Shown here piece after piece: positions 1-6,974 of a stretch of DNA of 21,400 nt. Each line of letters opens with the position of its first letter. Positions within the stretch are counted from its first letter, which is position 1. The notes under the pieces were generated by a model. That model was not told the DNA's origin. It was given only the letters and a program-made list of their open reading frames with translations, and made no database searches. The DNA is from an uncultured Selenomonadales bacterium (GTDB lineage Bacteria; Bacillota; Negativicutes; Selenomonadales; Selenomonadaceae), in contig CALFJC010000141.1 of the NCBI GenBank assembly GCA_937877655.1, positions 1 through 21,400 of the forward strand, written 5' to 3'. The position numbers were made by a program, and so were the translations under genes.

Positions 1-1
1 G

Positions 2-36
2 CAACTTTTCTTTTGGGCGCAGCAAAAGAAAAGTTG
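2..36. repeat. Dispersed 35-nt palindrome, copy 1
   Basis: Perfect inverted repeat: arms CAACTTTTCTTTTG (2-15) and CAAAAGAAAAGTTG (23-36) around the loop GGCGCAG. A near-identical element lies at 21360-21394 with the loop in the opposite orientation, and a related one at 5521-5556. It lies downstream of the ROK kinase gene, which is read leftwards, and could help end that transcript, but there is no clean T-tract. Best described as a short dispersed palindromic (REP-like) element. Confidence 0.8.
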
Positions 37-74
37 TAAATCCTTCCACTTTTTGAAAAAAGGGGGAGAACCCG

Positions 75-968
75 CTACTTTTTCAAATAGCGGTACAAGG
101 CACCGAATAAATTTGCTTCGTTGCGATGCTTGCAGGCGACAACTTCAGGATGCGGTAAATATTCGGGAGCGTCCGCGCAGATCTCATCAATTTTATCTTG
201 GACGGCATCAATAAAACTCTGCCTTGCACTTATCCCGCCGCCAATCGCAAATTTTTGGGGATCATAAATTATTTGCAGATTGAAAATAATCATCGCGACG
301 CCGTGCGCAAATTTATAAAGCGCGTCAAGCATGTCGTCATCATTTTCTTCAATCAAATCAAAAATCATTTCGCCCGTAACTTCTTCGGGCGGCATGTTCA
401 AAATTTCCGCGCAACTTCTTTGCAAACCCAACGCGCCGAATTCATAGCCGCAAAAATTTTCCTCGACAGCCGAGCCGTAAATATTTTTCGGCATGAAAGA
501 AACTTCGCCCGCGCAAAAATGTGCTCCGCGATAAAGTTCTCCGTTGCGAACGAGTGCGCCGCCAATTCCCGTTCCGAAAACCAAAACAAAAGCATCTTTT
601 ATTCCAACGAGACTGCCCGATTTAATTTCGGCGAGAGCCGCGCAATTTGCATCATTTTCGACAGTGACGGGGACGCCGCACATCGCTTGCAATTCTTCGG
701 CGATAAAATGTCCGCTGCTGAATTCCAAAGCTCCGCTGGAAATGCAAACGCCTTTAAAAGTGTCGATAAGCCCGGGCATTGAAACCGCAATCCCTTCCAC
801 TTCCTCTTGAGCGTTGAAAATGTCGGCAAGTGCTTTCAAAAATTCTTCGTGACTTTCTTTGGGCGTAGGAATTTTATTCTGCGCGGAGATTTTAAAAGAG
901 CGCGTGCCTTTCATGACGGCATGTTTAATAAAAGTGCCGCCTATGTCAATCGCCAAAATTTTTCTCAT
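75..968 (-). CDS. ROK-family sugar kinase
   Basis: Predicted cytoplasmic kinase of about 297 residues, the usual ROK length, likely phosphorylating a hexose or related sugar with ATP. The N-terminus has the phosphate-binding motif (AIDIGGTFIK). Further on come the catalytic-region motif ENDANCAALAE and the second glycine-rich motif FGTGIGGAL. The zinc-binding Cys-rich motif of classical glucokinase/NagC-type ROK proteins is absent: after GEVSF there is no CxCGxxGCxE. This puts it with the zinc-less ROK kinases (beta-glucoside kinase type is one example), so the substrate cannot be named. An ATG ten codons further upstream is open, but the start at 968 has a GGAGGAGGA Shine-Dalgarno at 975-983 with 6 nt spacing. 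It is transcribed divergently from the flagellar operon. A small hairpin (72-77 with 88-93) covers the stop codon. Confidence 0.85.
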   Translation of the reverse strand: MRKILAIDIGGTFIKHAVMKGTRSFKISAQNKIPTPKESHEEFLKALADIFNAQEEVEGIAVSMPGLIDTFKGVCISSGALEFSSGHFIAEELQAMCGVPVTVENDANCAALAEIKSGSLVGIKDAFVLVFGTGIGGALVRNGELYRGAHFCAGEVSFMPKNIYGSAVEENFCGYEFGALGLQRSCAEILNMPPEEVTGEMIFDLIEENDDDMLDALYKFAHGVAMIIFNLQIIYDPQKFAIGGGISARQSFIDAVQDKIDEICADAPEYLPHPEVVACKHRNEANLFGALYRYLKK

Positions 969-1002
969 CGTGAATCCTCCTCCGAAAAAAAATTTCACGT
1001 CA

Positions 1003-1032
1003 ACAATAAGTCAAGGCAAAAGATTTTGTCAA
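1003..1032 (-). promoter_or_regulatory. Putative promoter of the ROK kinase gene
   Basis: Read on the minus strand: TTGACA (1027-1032), an 18-nt spacer, then TATTGT (1003-1008). A start near 996 would give a leader of about 28 nt before the ATG at 968. The -35 is perfect and the -10 matches 4 of 6. Confidence 0.45.
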
Positions 1033-1122
1033 TGATTTTTTCTCGGAAAAATTTTTTATCAAAGTTGAAAGGGGAATTATAAACTGCGTTGAAAAGATTA
1101 TTGACAATTTTTATTCGCAAGG

Positions 1123-1151
1123 TTGAAGAAAAAATTTTTATGTTGTACAAT
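1123..1151 (+). promoter_or_regulatory. Putative promoter of the flagellar operon
   Basis: TTGAAG (1123-1128), a 17-nt spacer, then TACAAT (1146-1151). This sigma-A-like site is about 50 nt before the flgB start. A perfect TTGACA also occurs at 1101-1106 but has no acceptable -10 at the right distance. I see no obvious sigma-28 type site. Confidence 0.5.
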
Positions 1152-1202
1152 CGCTAAAGAATTTTTTCAGAAATTTTATTGGTAAACGCAAAACGGAGAA
1201 AG

Positions 1203-1643
1203 GTGAGTGAAACGGGCGTGCTTGAACAAATATTTAACTCGTCGAATTTTAATTACCTGCCGCGAGCCATGACGGCGGCGAATATTCGGCAGGAAGTTAT
1301 CGCGAACAATCTCGCAAACGTCAATACGCCGAATTTCAGGAAGTCGAATGTAGAATTTGAGGAATTGCTGGCGCGAGAAATTTACGGCGAAGAATCGGAT
1401 GGGAAATTGAAAATGGCAAGGACGCACGAAAAACATTTGCCCTTTGTGCCGCTTGAGTTCAGAGCCGAGCCGACAATTTTGCAAGACAACTCGACTGTTA
1501 TGCGCGTTGATGACAACAACGTTGACATTGACATTGAGATGGCGACTCTGGCGAAGAATCAACTTTATTACAATGCGCTTGTCACGGAGTTTGGCGGGCA
1601 TGTCAGCCGCTTGAAAGCCTCCATAACCAGCAACGGACAATGA
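1203..1643 (+). CDS. flgB: Flagellar basal-body proximal rod protein FlgB
   Basis: FlgB builds the proximal rod linking the MS ring to the distal rod. The protein (146 aa from the chosen start) has the conserved rod/hook N-terminal motif IRQEVIANNLANVNTPNFRKSNVEFEELL, given here only as the family's known N-terminal helix around residues 28-45, and ends in a typical amphipathic helix. I chose the GTG at 1203, which follows GGAG (1195-1198) with short 4-nt spacing. An in-frame TTG at 1179 has no ribosome site, and a GTG at 1218 is an alternative. First gene of the operon, followed after a heptamer repeat array by flgC. Like other rod proteins it has no signal peptide and is exported by the flagellar type III system. 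Confidence 0.93.
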   Translation: MSETGVLEQIFNSSNFNYLPRAMTAANIRQEVIANNLANVNTPNFRKSNVEFEELLAREIYGEESDGKLKMARTHEKHLPFVPLEFRAEPTILQDNSTVMRVDDNNVDIDIEMATLAKNQLYYNALVTEFGGHVSRLKASITSNGQ

Positions 1644-1706
1644 TAGGTTATAGGTTATAGGTTATAGGTTATAGGGAAAATTCTATCAGCTATAAGCTAT
1701 AAGCTA
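1643..1706. repeat. Heptamer array with inverted counterpart (flgB-flgC junction)
   Basis: Four complete direct copies of ATAGGTT (1643-1670) plus a partial copy to 1675. After a spacer come two complete AGCTATA units plus a partial one (1688-1706). The second array is the reverse complement of the first except for one G/C change per unit, so the RNA could form an imperfect hairpin with one G-G mismatch per heptamer. The array starts at the last base of the flgB stop codon and ends just before the flgC ribosome site. Confidence 0.85.
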
Positions 1707-1727
1707 ACAAGGAATGAGGAAAAGATA

Positions 1728-2177
1728 ATGGGAATGTTTTTGGGAATTGATGCTTCGGCTTCGGGCTTGACTGCCGAGCGATTGAGGATGGACGTTATTT
1801 CAAACAATATCGCCAACTCTAATACGACTCGCACCGAACGCGGCGGAGCTTATCATCGTCGCTACGTCGTCTTTGAACCGAGAGAACGTGAGCCGAAAAG
1901 TTTTGAACAAACATTGATGCGCGCAGTCGGCATGAGCCGCCAAACTTCCGAAGGCGTCCGCGCAGTCGCCATTGAAGAAGACGATCAACCCGGACCGCTC
2001 GTTTATGATCCCGGTCACCCCGACGCCAATGCAGACGGCTATGTTGAGAAACCGAACGTCAATATCGTCAGCGAAATGATCGACATGATAACCGCGCAAC
2101 GCGCTTATGAGGCGAATTCAACCGCCATTAACGCCGCCAAAACCATGATAACCAAAGCATTGGAAATCGGAAAATAA
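1728..2177 (+). CDS. flgC: Flagellar basal-body rod protein FlgC
   Basis: Proximal rod subunit, 149 aa, normal for the family. The N-terminal rod motif (LRMDVISNNIANSNT, about residues 20-34) and the C-terminal motif (NVNIVSEMIDMITAQRAYEA, starting near residue 111) are both present. These two helices pack into the D0 coiled domain shared by rod, hook and hook-associated proteins. The ATG at 1728 follows GAGGA (1716-1720) with 7 nt spacing. Followed by fliE after 41 nt without any repeat array, unlike several neighbouring junctions. Confidence 0.96.
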   Translation: MGMFLGIDASASGLTAERLRMDVISNNIANSNTTRTERGGAYHRRYVVFEPREREPKSFEQTLMRAVGMSRQTSEGVRAVAIEEDDQPGPLVYDPGHPDANADGYVEKPNVNIVSEMIDMITAQRAYEANSTAINAAKTMITKALEIGK

Positions 2178-2218
2178 GCGACAGAAATTTAATCTCGGAT
2201 TGAACGGAAGGTGAAGGT

Positions 2219-2521
2219 ATGGAAATAACGCCTTTGGAAATGACGCCTGTACAAATGAGCGCAAAAAGTCATATCGGCGAACAAAAGGTTGAAGAGCCCG
2301 TTAAAAGTTTCGGAGAATATTTGTCCGACTCATTGAAAAAAGTAAACGAACTTGAGCTTGAATCGGAAAGAATGAACGAAGCACTCGCAACGGGCAGAAT
2401 AGAAGATGTTTCTCAAGTGGTGGTTGCCGCCCAAAAAGCGGAGATCGCACTCCAATTGACTCTCCAATTGCGGAACCGTGCGACGGCAGCATATCAGGAA
2501 ATCATGCGCATGCAAGTGTAG
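2219..2521 (+). CDS. fliE: Flagellar hook-basal body complex protein FliE
   Basis: FliE (100 aa) joins the MS ring to the rod and is one of the first substrates of the flagellar export gate. The C-terminal half (VVAAQKAEIALQLTLQLRNR, about residues 67-86) is the conserved FliE helix, ending with the usual AYQEIMRMQV. The ATG at 2219 is preceded by AAGGTGA (2208-2214). The stop codon (TAG, 2519-2521) is itself the first three bases of the following TAGGAAT heptamer array. Confidence 0.95.
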   Translation: MEITPLEMTPVQMSAKSHIGEQKVEEPVKSFGEYLSDSLKKVNELELESERMNEALATGRIEDVSQVVVAAQKAEIALQLTLQLRNRATAAYQEIMRMQV

Positions 2522-2593
2522 GAATAATTAGGAATGCGGAATTAGGAATGAGGAATGAAAAAATTCCTAATTCCTAATTCATAATTCCTAATT
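2519..2593. repeat. Heptamer array with inverted counterpart (fliE-fliF junction)
   Basis: TAGGAAT-type units at 2519, 2529, 2536, 2543 and 2550 (two are GCGGAAT and GAGGAAT; three extra bases follow the first). A GAAAAA turn is followed by ATTCCTA units at 2563, 2570, 2577 (as ATTCATA) and 2584. The two halves are reverse complements and could form a long A/T-rich hairpin directly upstream of the fliF ribosome site. It overlaps the fliE stop codon. Confidence 0.9.
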
Positions 2594-2613
2594 GACCGAA
2601 AGGACTGAGTTTA

Positions 2614-4383
2614 TTGGCGAATTGGAGAGAGCGGCTCCGTGAACTGTGGAACCGATTCGACAGGAGGCGCAAATATGCCTTTATCGGCGGCTTGATTTTC
2701 CTTGTGCTCTTATTTATCGGAATCAGTTTCTGGTACGGCAGTAAGCCCGATTATGTGCCGCTGTATACCAATTTGGAGACGAAAGACGCCGGCGACGTTG
2801 TGAACAATCTTAAAGAAATCGGCGTTCCCTATGATTTGGTTGAAGATAAAAAAGGCGCGACGATCCTTGTGCCCGCTACTCAAGTTCATGAATTGAGACT
2901 TGAATTGGCGTCGGCGGGACTGCCTCGCGGCAACAAAGGTTTTGAACTCTTCGACGACAGCAAATTGGGCGTCACCGAGTTTCAAAACAAAATAAATTAT
3001 CTTCAGGCACTTCAAGGGGAATTAACCCGCACAATCGAACATTTGGGCAGTGTCGATAAAGCACGTGTTCATATCGTTTTGCCGGAGGACAGCCTCTACA
3101 AAAAAAATGAAAAGCCCGCAACGGCATCAATCCTTCTCATGTTGAAACCCGGGACGGAATTGACAAAGCCGGAAGTCAAGGGCATTGTAAATTTGGTAAG
3201 TCACAGCGTACAGGGACTCGCGCCCGAAAATATCACGATCATTGACGAGCAGGGCAATATCCTCAACAAAAACGAAGATGACGAGCTGGAAAAAGAACAG
3301 CAGATGAATTTGCGGACGCTGAATCAAATTGAAATGACGAAAAAAGTTCGCGATCATATTCAGCAAAATGTTCAAACCATGCTCGATAAAACGCTCGGCA
3401 TTGGAAATGCCTTCGTGAGAGTCAGCGTCGAGTTGGACTTTGACGACAGATCCATTGACCGACAAACTTTTACGCCCGTCGTTGATGATTCGGGCATTAT
3501 TCGCAGTCAACAGGAGATAACCGAAAACTACAGCGGCGAATCGAATTCTCCCGGCGGTGCCGCAGGAATTCAAGGCAATATTCCCGGTTATGTCGCCGAA
3601 GAGAGCAATGCCAATGCCGAATACGAGCGCAAAGAATCCACGCGGAATTATGAGATCAATGAAGAGAATCAAAAAATCATAGCGTCGCCGGGCTCAATTC
3701 GTCGCCTTACCGTTGCCGTTTTGGTCAGCGACGAGATAACCGAACTTCAGCAGGAAGGACTCCTTCGCGCAGTGAGTTCGGCGGCAGGAATTAACGAAGA
3801 TCGCGGCGACACAATATCGGTCGAGCCGATGCCCTTCAATACCGATTTGAAAGATCGTTTGGCGGAAGAAGCGCGGCTTGAACAATTACGCAAAGACAGA
3901 ATTTTTTACACGGAGATTGCGGCTATGATTTTACTTGCGGCATTAATTTTAGGCGGGTTCCTCATGTATCGCTGGAAAAAACGCAAAGAGCGTCAGGCGG
4001 CTATCGAGGCGCAACTTGAGGCGGAAAGAAAAGCTCGCGAAGAAAAACGGCGTCAGGAAGAAGAAAAACGACGCGCCGAAGAAGAAGCTCGACGTGCCGA
4101 AGAAGAAGCCAAACGCGCCGAAGAAGAAGCTAAACGCATTGAAGAAGAGCGACAAATAGCCGCCGCGCAGGCTGCCGCCGCCGAAGAAGCCAACGCCGTA
4201 ATTGCCGCCGCCAACAAAGCAAGCGGAGTTTCGGCTGAAGAAAATGATCTTGAAGAAGATGACAACCTTACGCCCGAAGAAAGAAAACAGCTTACAGAAA
4301 AGGAAGCCATCTTGAAACTTATCGAAGAAAAACCGGAAGAAGTTGCTTGGCTTATAAAAATGTGGATTATCGCAGACGAATAA
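2614..4383 (+). CDS. fliF: Flagellar MS-ring protein FliF
   Basis: FliF forms the membrane/supramembrane ring in the inner membrane, around the export gate and above the C ring. The 589-aa protein has a first membrane segment at about residues 21-42, the periplasmic ring-building domains, a second membrane segment at about 430-452, and a cytoplasmic tail. The tail ends in the FliG-binding motif (KPEEVAWLIKMWI). Between the second membrane segment and this motif lies an unusually long, charged, Glu/Arg/Ala-rich coiled-coil stretch (about 464-520) with repeated EEEAKRA units. The start is a TTG with AAAGGA (2598-2603) about 10 nt upstream; no ATG suits better. It lies between two heptamer hairpin arrays. 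Confidence 0.96.
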   Translation: MANWRERLRELWNRFDRRRKYAFIGGLIFLVLLFIGISFWYGSKPDYVPLYTNLETKDAGDVVNNLKEIGVPYDLVEDKKGATILVPATQVHELRLELASAGLPRGNKGFELFDDSKLGVTEFQNKINYLQALQGELTRTIEHLGSVDKARVHIVLPEDSLYKKNEKPATASILLMLKPGTELTKPEVKGIVNLVSHSVQGLAPENITIIDEQGNILNKNEDDELEKEQQMNLRTLNQIEMTKKVRDHIQQNVQTMLDKTLGIGNAFVRVSVELDFDDRSIDRQTFTPVVDDSGIIRSQQEITENYSGESNSPGGAAGIQGNIPGYVAEESNANAEYERKESTRNYEINEENQKIIASPGSIRRLTVAVLVSDEITELQQEGLLRAVSSAAGINEDRGDTISVEPMPFNTDLKDRLAEEARLEQLRKDRIFYTEIAAMILLAALILGGFLMYRWKKRKERQAAIEAQLEAERKAREEKRRQEEEKRRAEEEARRAEEEAKRAEEEAKRIEEERQIAAAQAAAAEEANAVIAAANKASGVSAEENDLEEDDNLTPEERKQLTEKEAILKLIEEKPEEVAWLIKMWIIADE

Positions 4384-4392
4384 ATTTTTTAA

Positions 4393-4454
4393 GGGAAACG
4401 GGAAACGGGAACAGGGAAAAATCTTATCCCTTATCCCTTGTCCCTTTTCCCTTT
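4393..4454. repeat. Heptamer array with inverted counterpart (fliF-fliG junction)
   Basis: Four GGGAAAC-type heptamers (4393-4420: GGGAAAC twice, GGGAACA, GGGAAAA), a 6-nt turn, then four TCCCTTN heptamers (4427-4454). The two blocks are close to reverse complements and could form a hairpin of about 28 bp with mismatches. The fliG Shine-Dalgarno follows 10 nt later. The unit differs in sequence from the two arrays upstream but has the same 7-nt period and the same mirrored layout. Confidence 0.9.
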
Positions 4455-4476
4455 TTTATTGATTGGAGGAGATTAT

Positions 4477-5514
4477 ATGCCGTTAGATCCGACAATGGAT
4501 ATGTACAGCGATCCCAAGCCCATGAGTGCGCACGAAAAGGCGGCGATTCTTTTTATCGCTCTCGGAAGCGACTGCGCCGCAAAAGTTTTTCCGCACATGG
4601 ACGAGGACGAAATTGAAACTATCACGCTTGACATTGCAAACAACAGGCAAGTCAGCATCGAGAAAAAAAATCAGATCATCAGCGAATTTTATCAGCTGAT
4701 GCAGGCGAACGATTATATTTCGACGGGCGGCGTTGAATTTGCGCAAAGTGCTTTGGAAAAAGCTCTCGGCGCGGAAAAGGCGGGCGAGATTCTCAAAAAA
4801 CTTACAACGAGTTTGCAAGTTCGTCCGTTCGAGTTTTTGCGTAAAACAGATCCTTCACAGCTTTTGAACTTCCTGCAAAACGAACACCCACAGACAATCG
4901 CGTTGGTTATGGCTTATCTTTCGCCCGACCAAGCGGGAATTGTCATGAGCGGACTTTCCGTTGACGCGCAAGCCGACGTTGCGAAAAGAATTGCGTTGAT
5001 GGACAGGACTTCGCCCGACGTTATTCGCGAAGTCGAAAAAGTTTTGGAGAAAAAATTATCGTCCCTGTCGACACAAGATTTTACCATTGCGGGCGGCGTT
5101 CCCACTGTCGTAGAAATTTTGAACCGCGTAGACCGTTCGACGGAGCGTGCAATTATCGAATCGCTCGAAGTCGACAATCCCGAACTTGCCGAAGAAATCA
5201 AACAGCTTATGTTCGTCTTTGAAGATATTATTTTGCTTGATGATCGTTCGGTGCAGTTGGTTGTGCGCGAAGTCGATACAAAAGAACTGGCGTTGGCGAT
5301 GAAGGCGACAAATGAAGATGTCACGGCGAAAATTTATAAAAACATGTCCAAGCGCGCCGCCGACATGTTGCGCGAAGAAATTTCTTATATGGGTCCCGTC
5401 AAGATTCGCGACGTTGAAGAGGCGCAGACAAAGATCGTCAACATAATTCGGACGCTTGAAGACAGAGGCGAAATTGTCATTGTTCGCGGACAGGGCGAAG
5501 GAATGTTTGTGTGA
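4477..5514 (+). CDS. fliG: Flagellar motor switch protein FliG
   Basis: FliG (345 aa) couples the stator to the rotor at the top of the C ring and binds the FliF tail. The N-terminal FliF-binding domain (AHEKAAILFIALG, from residue 17), the middle-domain EHPQ motif (136-139) and the C-terminal torque domain with its charged ridge (FEDIILLDDRSVQLVVREVD) are all visible. The reading frame is open 13 codons further upstream into the heptamer array. I chose the ATG at 4477 because GGAGGA (4465-4470) sits 6 nt before it. Downstream, a 151-nt gap with several hairpins separates it from fliH. Confidence 0.96.
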   Translation: MPLDPTMDMYSDPKPMSAHEKAAILFIALGSDCAAKVFPHMDEDEIETITLDIANNRQVSIEKKNQIISEFYQLMQANDYISTGGVEFAQSALEKALGAEKAGEILKKLTTSLQVRPFEFLRKTDPSQLLNFLQNEHPQTIALVMAYLSPDQAGIVMSGLSVDAQADVAKRIALMDRTSPDVIREVEKVLEKKLSSLSTQDFTIAGGVPTVVEILNRVDRSTERAIIESLEVDNPELAEEIKQLMFVFEDIILLDDRSVQLVVREVDTKELALAMKATNEDVTAKIYKNMSKRAADMLREEISYMGPVKIRDVEEAQTKIVNIIRTLEDRGEIVIVRGQGEGMFV

Positions 5515-5520
5515 TCTCTT

Positions 5521-5556
5521 CTTACTTTTCTTTTGTTCGCCCAAAAGAAAAGTAAG
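5521..5556. repeat. Dispersed palindrome, related copy (fliG-fliH)
   Basis: Perfect 15-bp inverted repeat: CTTACTTTTCTTTTG (5521-5535) and CAAAAGAAAAGTAAG (5542-5556) with the loop TTCGCC. It is clearly related to the elements at 2-36 and 21360-21394 (same CTTTTCTTTTG arm, loop ending CGCC). It lies 6 nt after the fliG stop codon, inside the flagellar operon. Confidence 0.85.
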
Positions 5557-5566
5557 CAAAAGAAAA

Positions 5567-5632
5567 GGGCGTTTGCCCGGCAAAGAAAACATCCTGTTTT
5601 CGTTGCCGGCGGGCGCACGTCCTGTGCGCCCG
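5567..5632. repeat. Cluster of three further hairpins before fliH
   Basis: Three hairpins follow the palindrome with hardly a gap. The first is GGGC/GCCC (5567-5578). The second pairs CCGGCAA (5577-5583) with TTGCCGG (5603-5609) and, inside it, GAAAACA (5585-5591) with TGTTTTC (5595-5601). The third pairs CGGGCGCAC (5610-5618) with GTGCGCCCG (5624-5632). Together with 5521-5556 this is a compound REP/BIME-like element. None has a T-tract, so a simple intrinsic terminator is unlikely, but folding could attenuate or process the operon transcript. Confidence 0.8.
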
Positions 5633-5665
5633 TTCTTTCGCCTAAATCTGTTTGGAGGTGTTTTT

Positions 5666-6715
5666 TTGTATAAAAACATTGTGCGCTATATGACGGTCGG
5701 CGAGCCCGTGATAATCGGTGCAAGACCAAAGGAAGAAAAATCGGAAGAAAAACCTGCAGAGGAAATCGAACCCGAAAAAGTTGAGGAAGAGCCCGAACCG
5801 GAGCCCGCCTTCAAAAGCGGCATACCGCAAGACGTTTTGGATAAGGTTTTCGCCGAGATAGAGGAAATCGAGCGCAAGGAACAACTTGCCGAAAAAACTT
5901 TACTCGAAGCGCAAGAAATTAAATCGCAAGCCGAAGAGATTAAAAAATCTGCGCGGGATGAAGCGCAGGAAATAAAATCACAAGCCGAAGAAATTAAATC
6001 TCAGGCAGAAGAAATAAAAAAGGCGGCGGAGAAAACGGCACAAGAAATTAAATCGCAAGCCGAAGAAATTAAATCTCAAGCGCAAAAGTTGGAAAAGCAA
6101 GCGCAAGAAACTCTTGAAACGGCGCATAAAGAGGCGGAAAAAATCGTCGAAGAAACTCGGCAATCGGCGGAACAGCTTTTGGAAAAAGTTCAAAAGGACG
6201 GCTATGACGAAGGTTATAAAGAAGGTAAGGAACAGGGCATCAAGGACGGCAAAAAAAAGATTGAAAAAGATTTAGCCGACACGGTAAAAGAGGCGAATGC
6301 GAAGGCGCAGAAAACAATTCAAGACGCCAAAGAGCAGACTTCGGAATATTTTATTCGGGCGGAAGACGAAATTGCCAATGTCGTTATGATAGCGATAGAA
6401 AAAATTTTGCCGCAACATTTTCTCAGCGTGCCGCAAGTTATTTTGCCCGTCGTGCGCGAGGCGATAAAACATGTTCGCGACCAAAAACAAATTAAAGTTC
6501 ACGTCGAGCCCTACAGTTATGATTTGGTTTTGATGGCTCGAAGCGAATTTCAATCCATGCTTTCGGACGGCACGGCGATTATCGAAATTATTTCGGACGA
6601 AGCACTTAAGCCCGGCGATTGCGTCATTGAAACTCCGAACGGCGGAGTGGACGCCCGCCTTTCAACGCAAATCGCGCTTATGAAAAGTGCCATCCAAAGT
6701 GTCATGAACAAATAG
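5666..6715 (+). CDS. fliH: Flagellar export ATPase regulator FliH, with expanded coiled coil
   Basis: FliH binds and restrains the FliI ATPase and docks it to the C ring. The protein is 349 aa, somewhat long for the family. An acidic N-terminal region is followed by a long coiled coil (about 82-165) containing repeated AQEIKSQAEEIK units starting at residues 82, 100 and 125. Then comes the typical glycine-spaced helix (DEGYKEGKEQGIKDGKKK) and the C-terminal FliI-binding domain (IEKILPQHFLSVPQVILPVV). The frame is open upstream through the hairpin cluster. I chose the TTG at 5666 because GGAGGTG (5654-5660) sits 5 nt before it. The stop codon overlaps the Shine-Dalgarno of the antitoxin-like gene that follows. 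Confidence 0.9.
   Translation: MYKNIVRYMTVGEPVIIGARPKEEKSEEKPAEEIEPEKVEEEPEPEPAFKSGIPQDVLDKVFAEIEEIERKEQLAEKTLLEAQEIKSQAEEIKKSARDEAQEIKSQAEEIKSQAEEIKKAAEKTAQEIKSQAEEIKSQAQKLEKQAQETLETAHKEAEKIVEETRQSAEQLLEKVQKDGYDEGYKEGKEQGIKDGKKKIEKDLADTVKEANAKAQKTIQDAKEQTSEYFIRAEDEIANVVMIAIEKILPQHFLSVPQVILPVVREAIKHVRDQKQIKVHVEPYSYDLVLMARSEFQSMLSDGTAIIEIISDEALKPGDCVIETPNGGVDARLSTQIALMKSAIQSVMNK
5909..6087 (+). repeat. In-frame 21-nt/7-residue repeats within fliH
   Basis: Degenerate in-frame repeats encode the heptads EIKSQAE / EIKKAAE, with the longer unit AQEIKSQAEEIK starting at 5909, 5963 and 6038. Codon choice varies between copies (for example AAATCGCAAGCC against AAATCACAAGCC), so the expansion is not very recent. 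It lengthens the FliH coiled coil. Confidence 0.75.
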
Positions 6716-6728
6716 GAGGCGATTTATC

Positions 6729-6974
6729 ATGTCCAACGAAGAAAAAATTTTAGCCATGCTTACAAAAATGCAGGGCGACATTGATGCCTTGCGTATCGAA
6801 GTCGAAGCCATAAGGAATAACGAAATCCTCAAGGCAGCGGAAAAATCAAAACCCAAGCATGATACTTACGAAGCTTTAAAGGCAATGTCCGAATTGCTCA
6901 CGCAAGAAGAAAAAGACGCACTCGGCAAATATATGGAGGAAGAAGAGGCGAGAAAGGCGGCACTTTATGGCTAA
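6729..6974 (+). CDS. Putative antitoxin partner of VapC (VapB-like)
   Basis: Small acidic protein of 81 aa, predicted mostly helical. An N-terminal amphipathic segment (ILAMLTKMQGDIDALRIEVE) looks like a coiled-coil dimerisation region, and a charged C-terminal tail (YMEEEEARKAALYG) could wrap the toxin. I recognise no DNA-binding fold (AbrB, RHH or Phd). The antitoxin call therefore rests on size, charge and its position directly before a PIN-domain toxin, whose start it overlaps by 8 nt, the classical coupled antitoxin-toxin layout. The ribosome site AGGAGG (6714-6719) overlaps the fliH stop, so the gene is cotranscribed with the flagellar operon. Confidence 0.6.
   Translation: MSNEEKILAMLTKMQGDIDALRIEVEAIRNNEILKAAEKSKPKHDTYEALKAMSELLTQEEKDALGKYMEEEEARKAALYG

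Noticed and set aside
72..93. Intrinsic terminator at the end of the ROK gene
   Set aside because: The 6-bp stem overlaps the stop codon and the T-run follows only about 10 nt later on the minus strand, too far for a standard terminator.
198..782. A 194-codon plus-strand ORF opposite the ROK kinase gene
   Set aside because: It is the antisense of a clear kinase gene, has no recognisable domain and no ribosome site. Similar antisense ORFs occur opposite most genes here.
1101..1106. Perfect TTGACA as the flgB -35 box
   Set aside because: The sequence 17 nt downstream (TGAAGA) is not a -10; the pair at 1123-1151 fits better.
1643..4454. CRISPR array
   Set aside because: Units are 7 nt, contiguous without spacers, differ between junctions and are mirrored; no cas genes.
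5521..5632. Intrinsic terminator ending the flagellar operon after fliG
   Set aside because: No T-tract follows any of the hairpins and the operon clearly continues with fliH.
5456..5665. FliH extended 70 codons upstream through the hairpin cluster
   Set aside because: The frame is open, but the extension is translated palindrome sequence, overlaps fliG, and the TTG at 5666 has a strong ribosome site at proper spacing.
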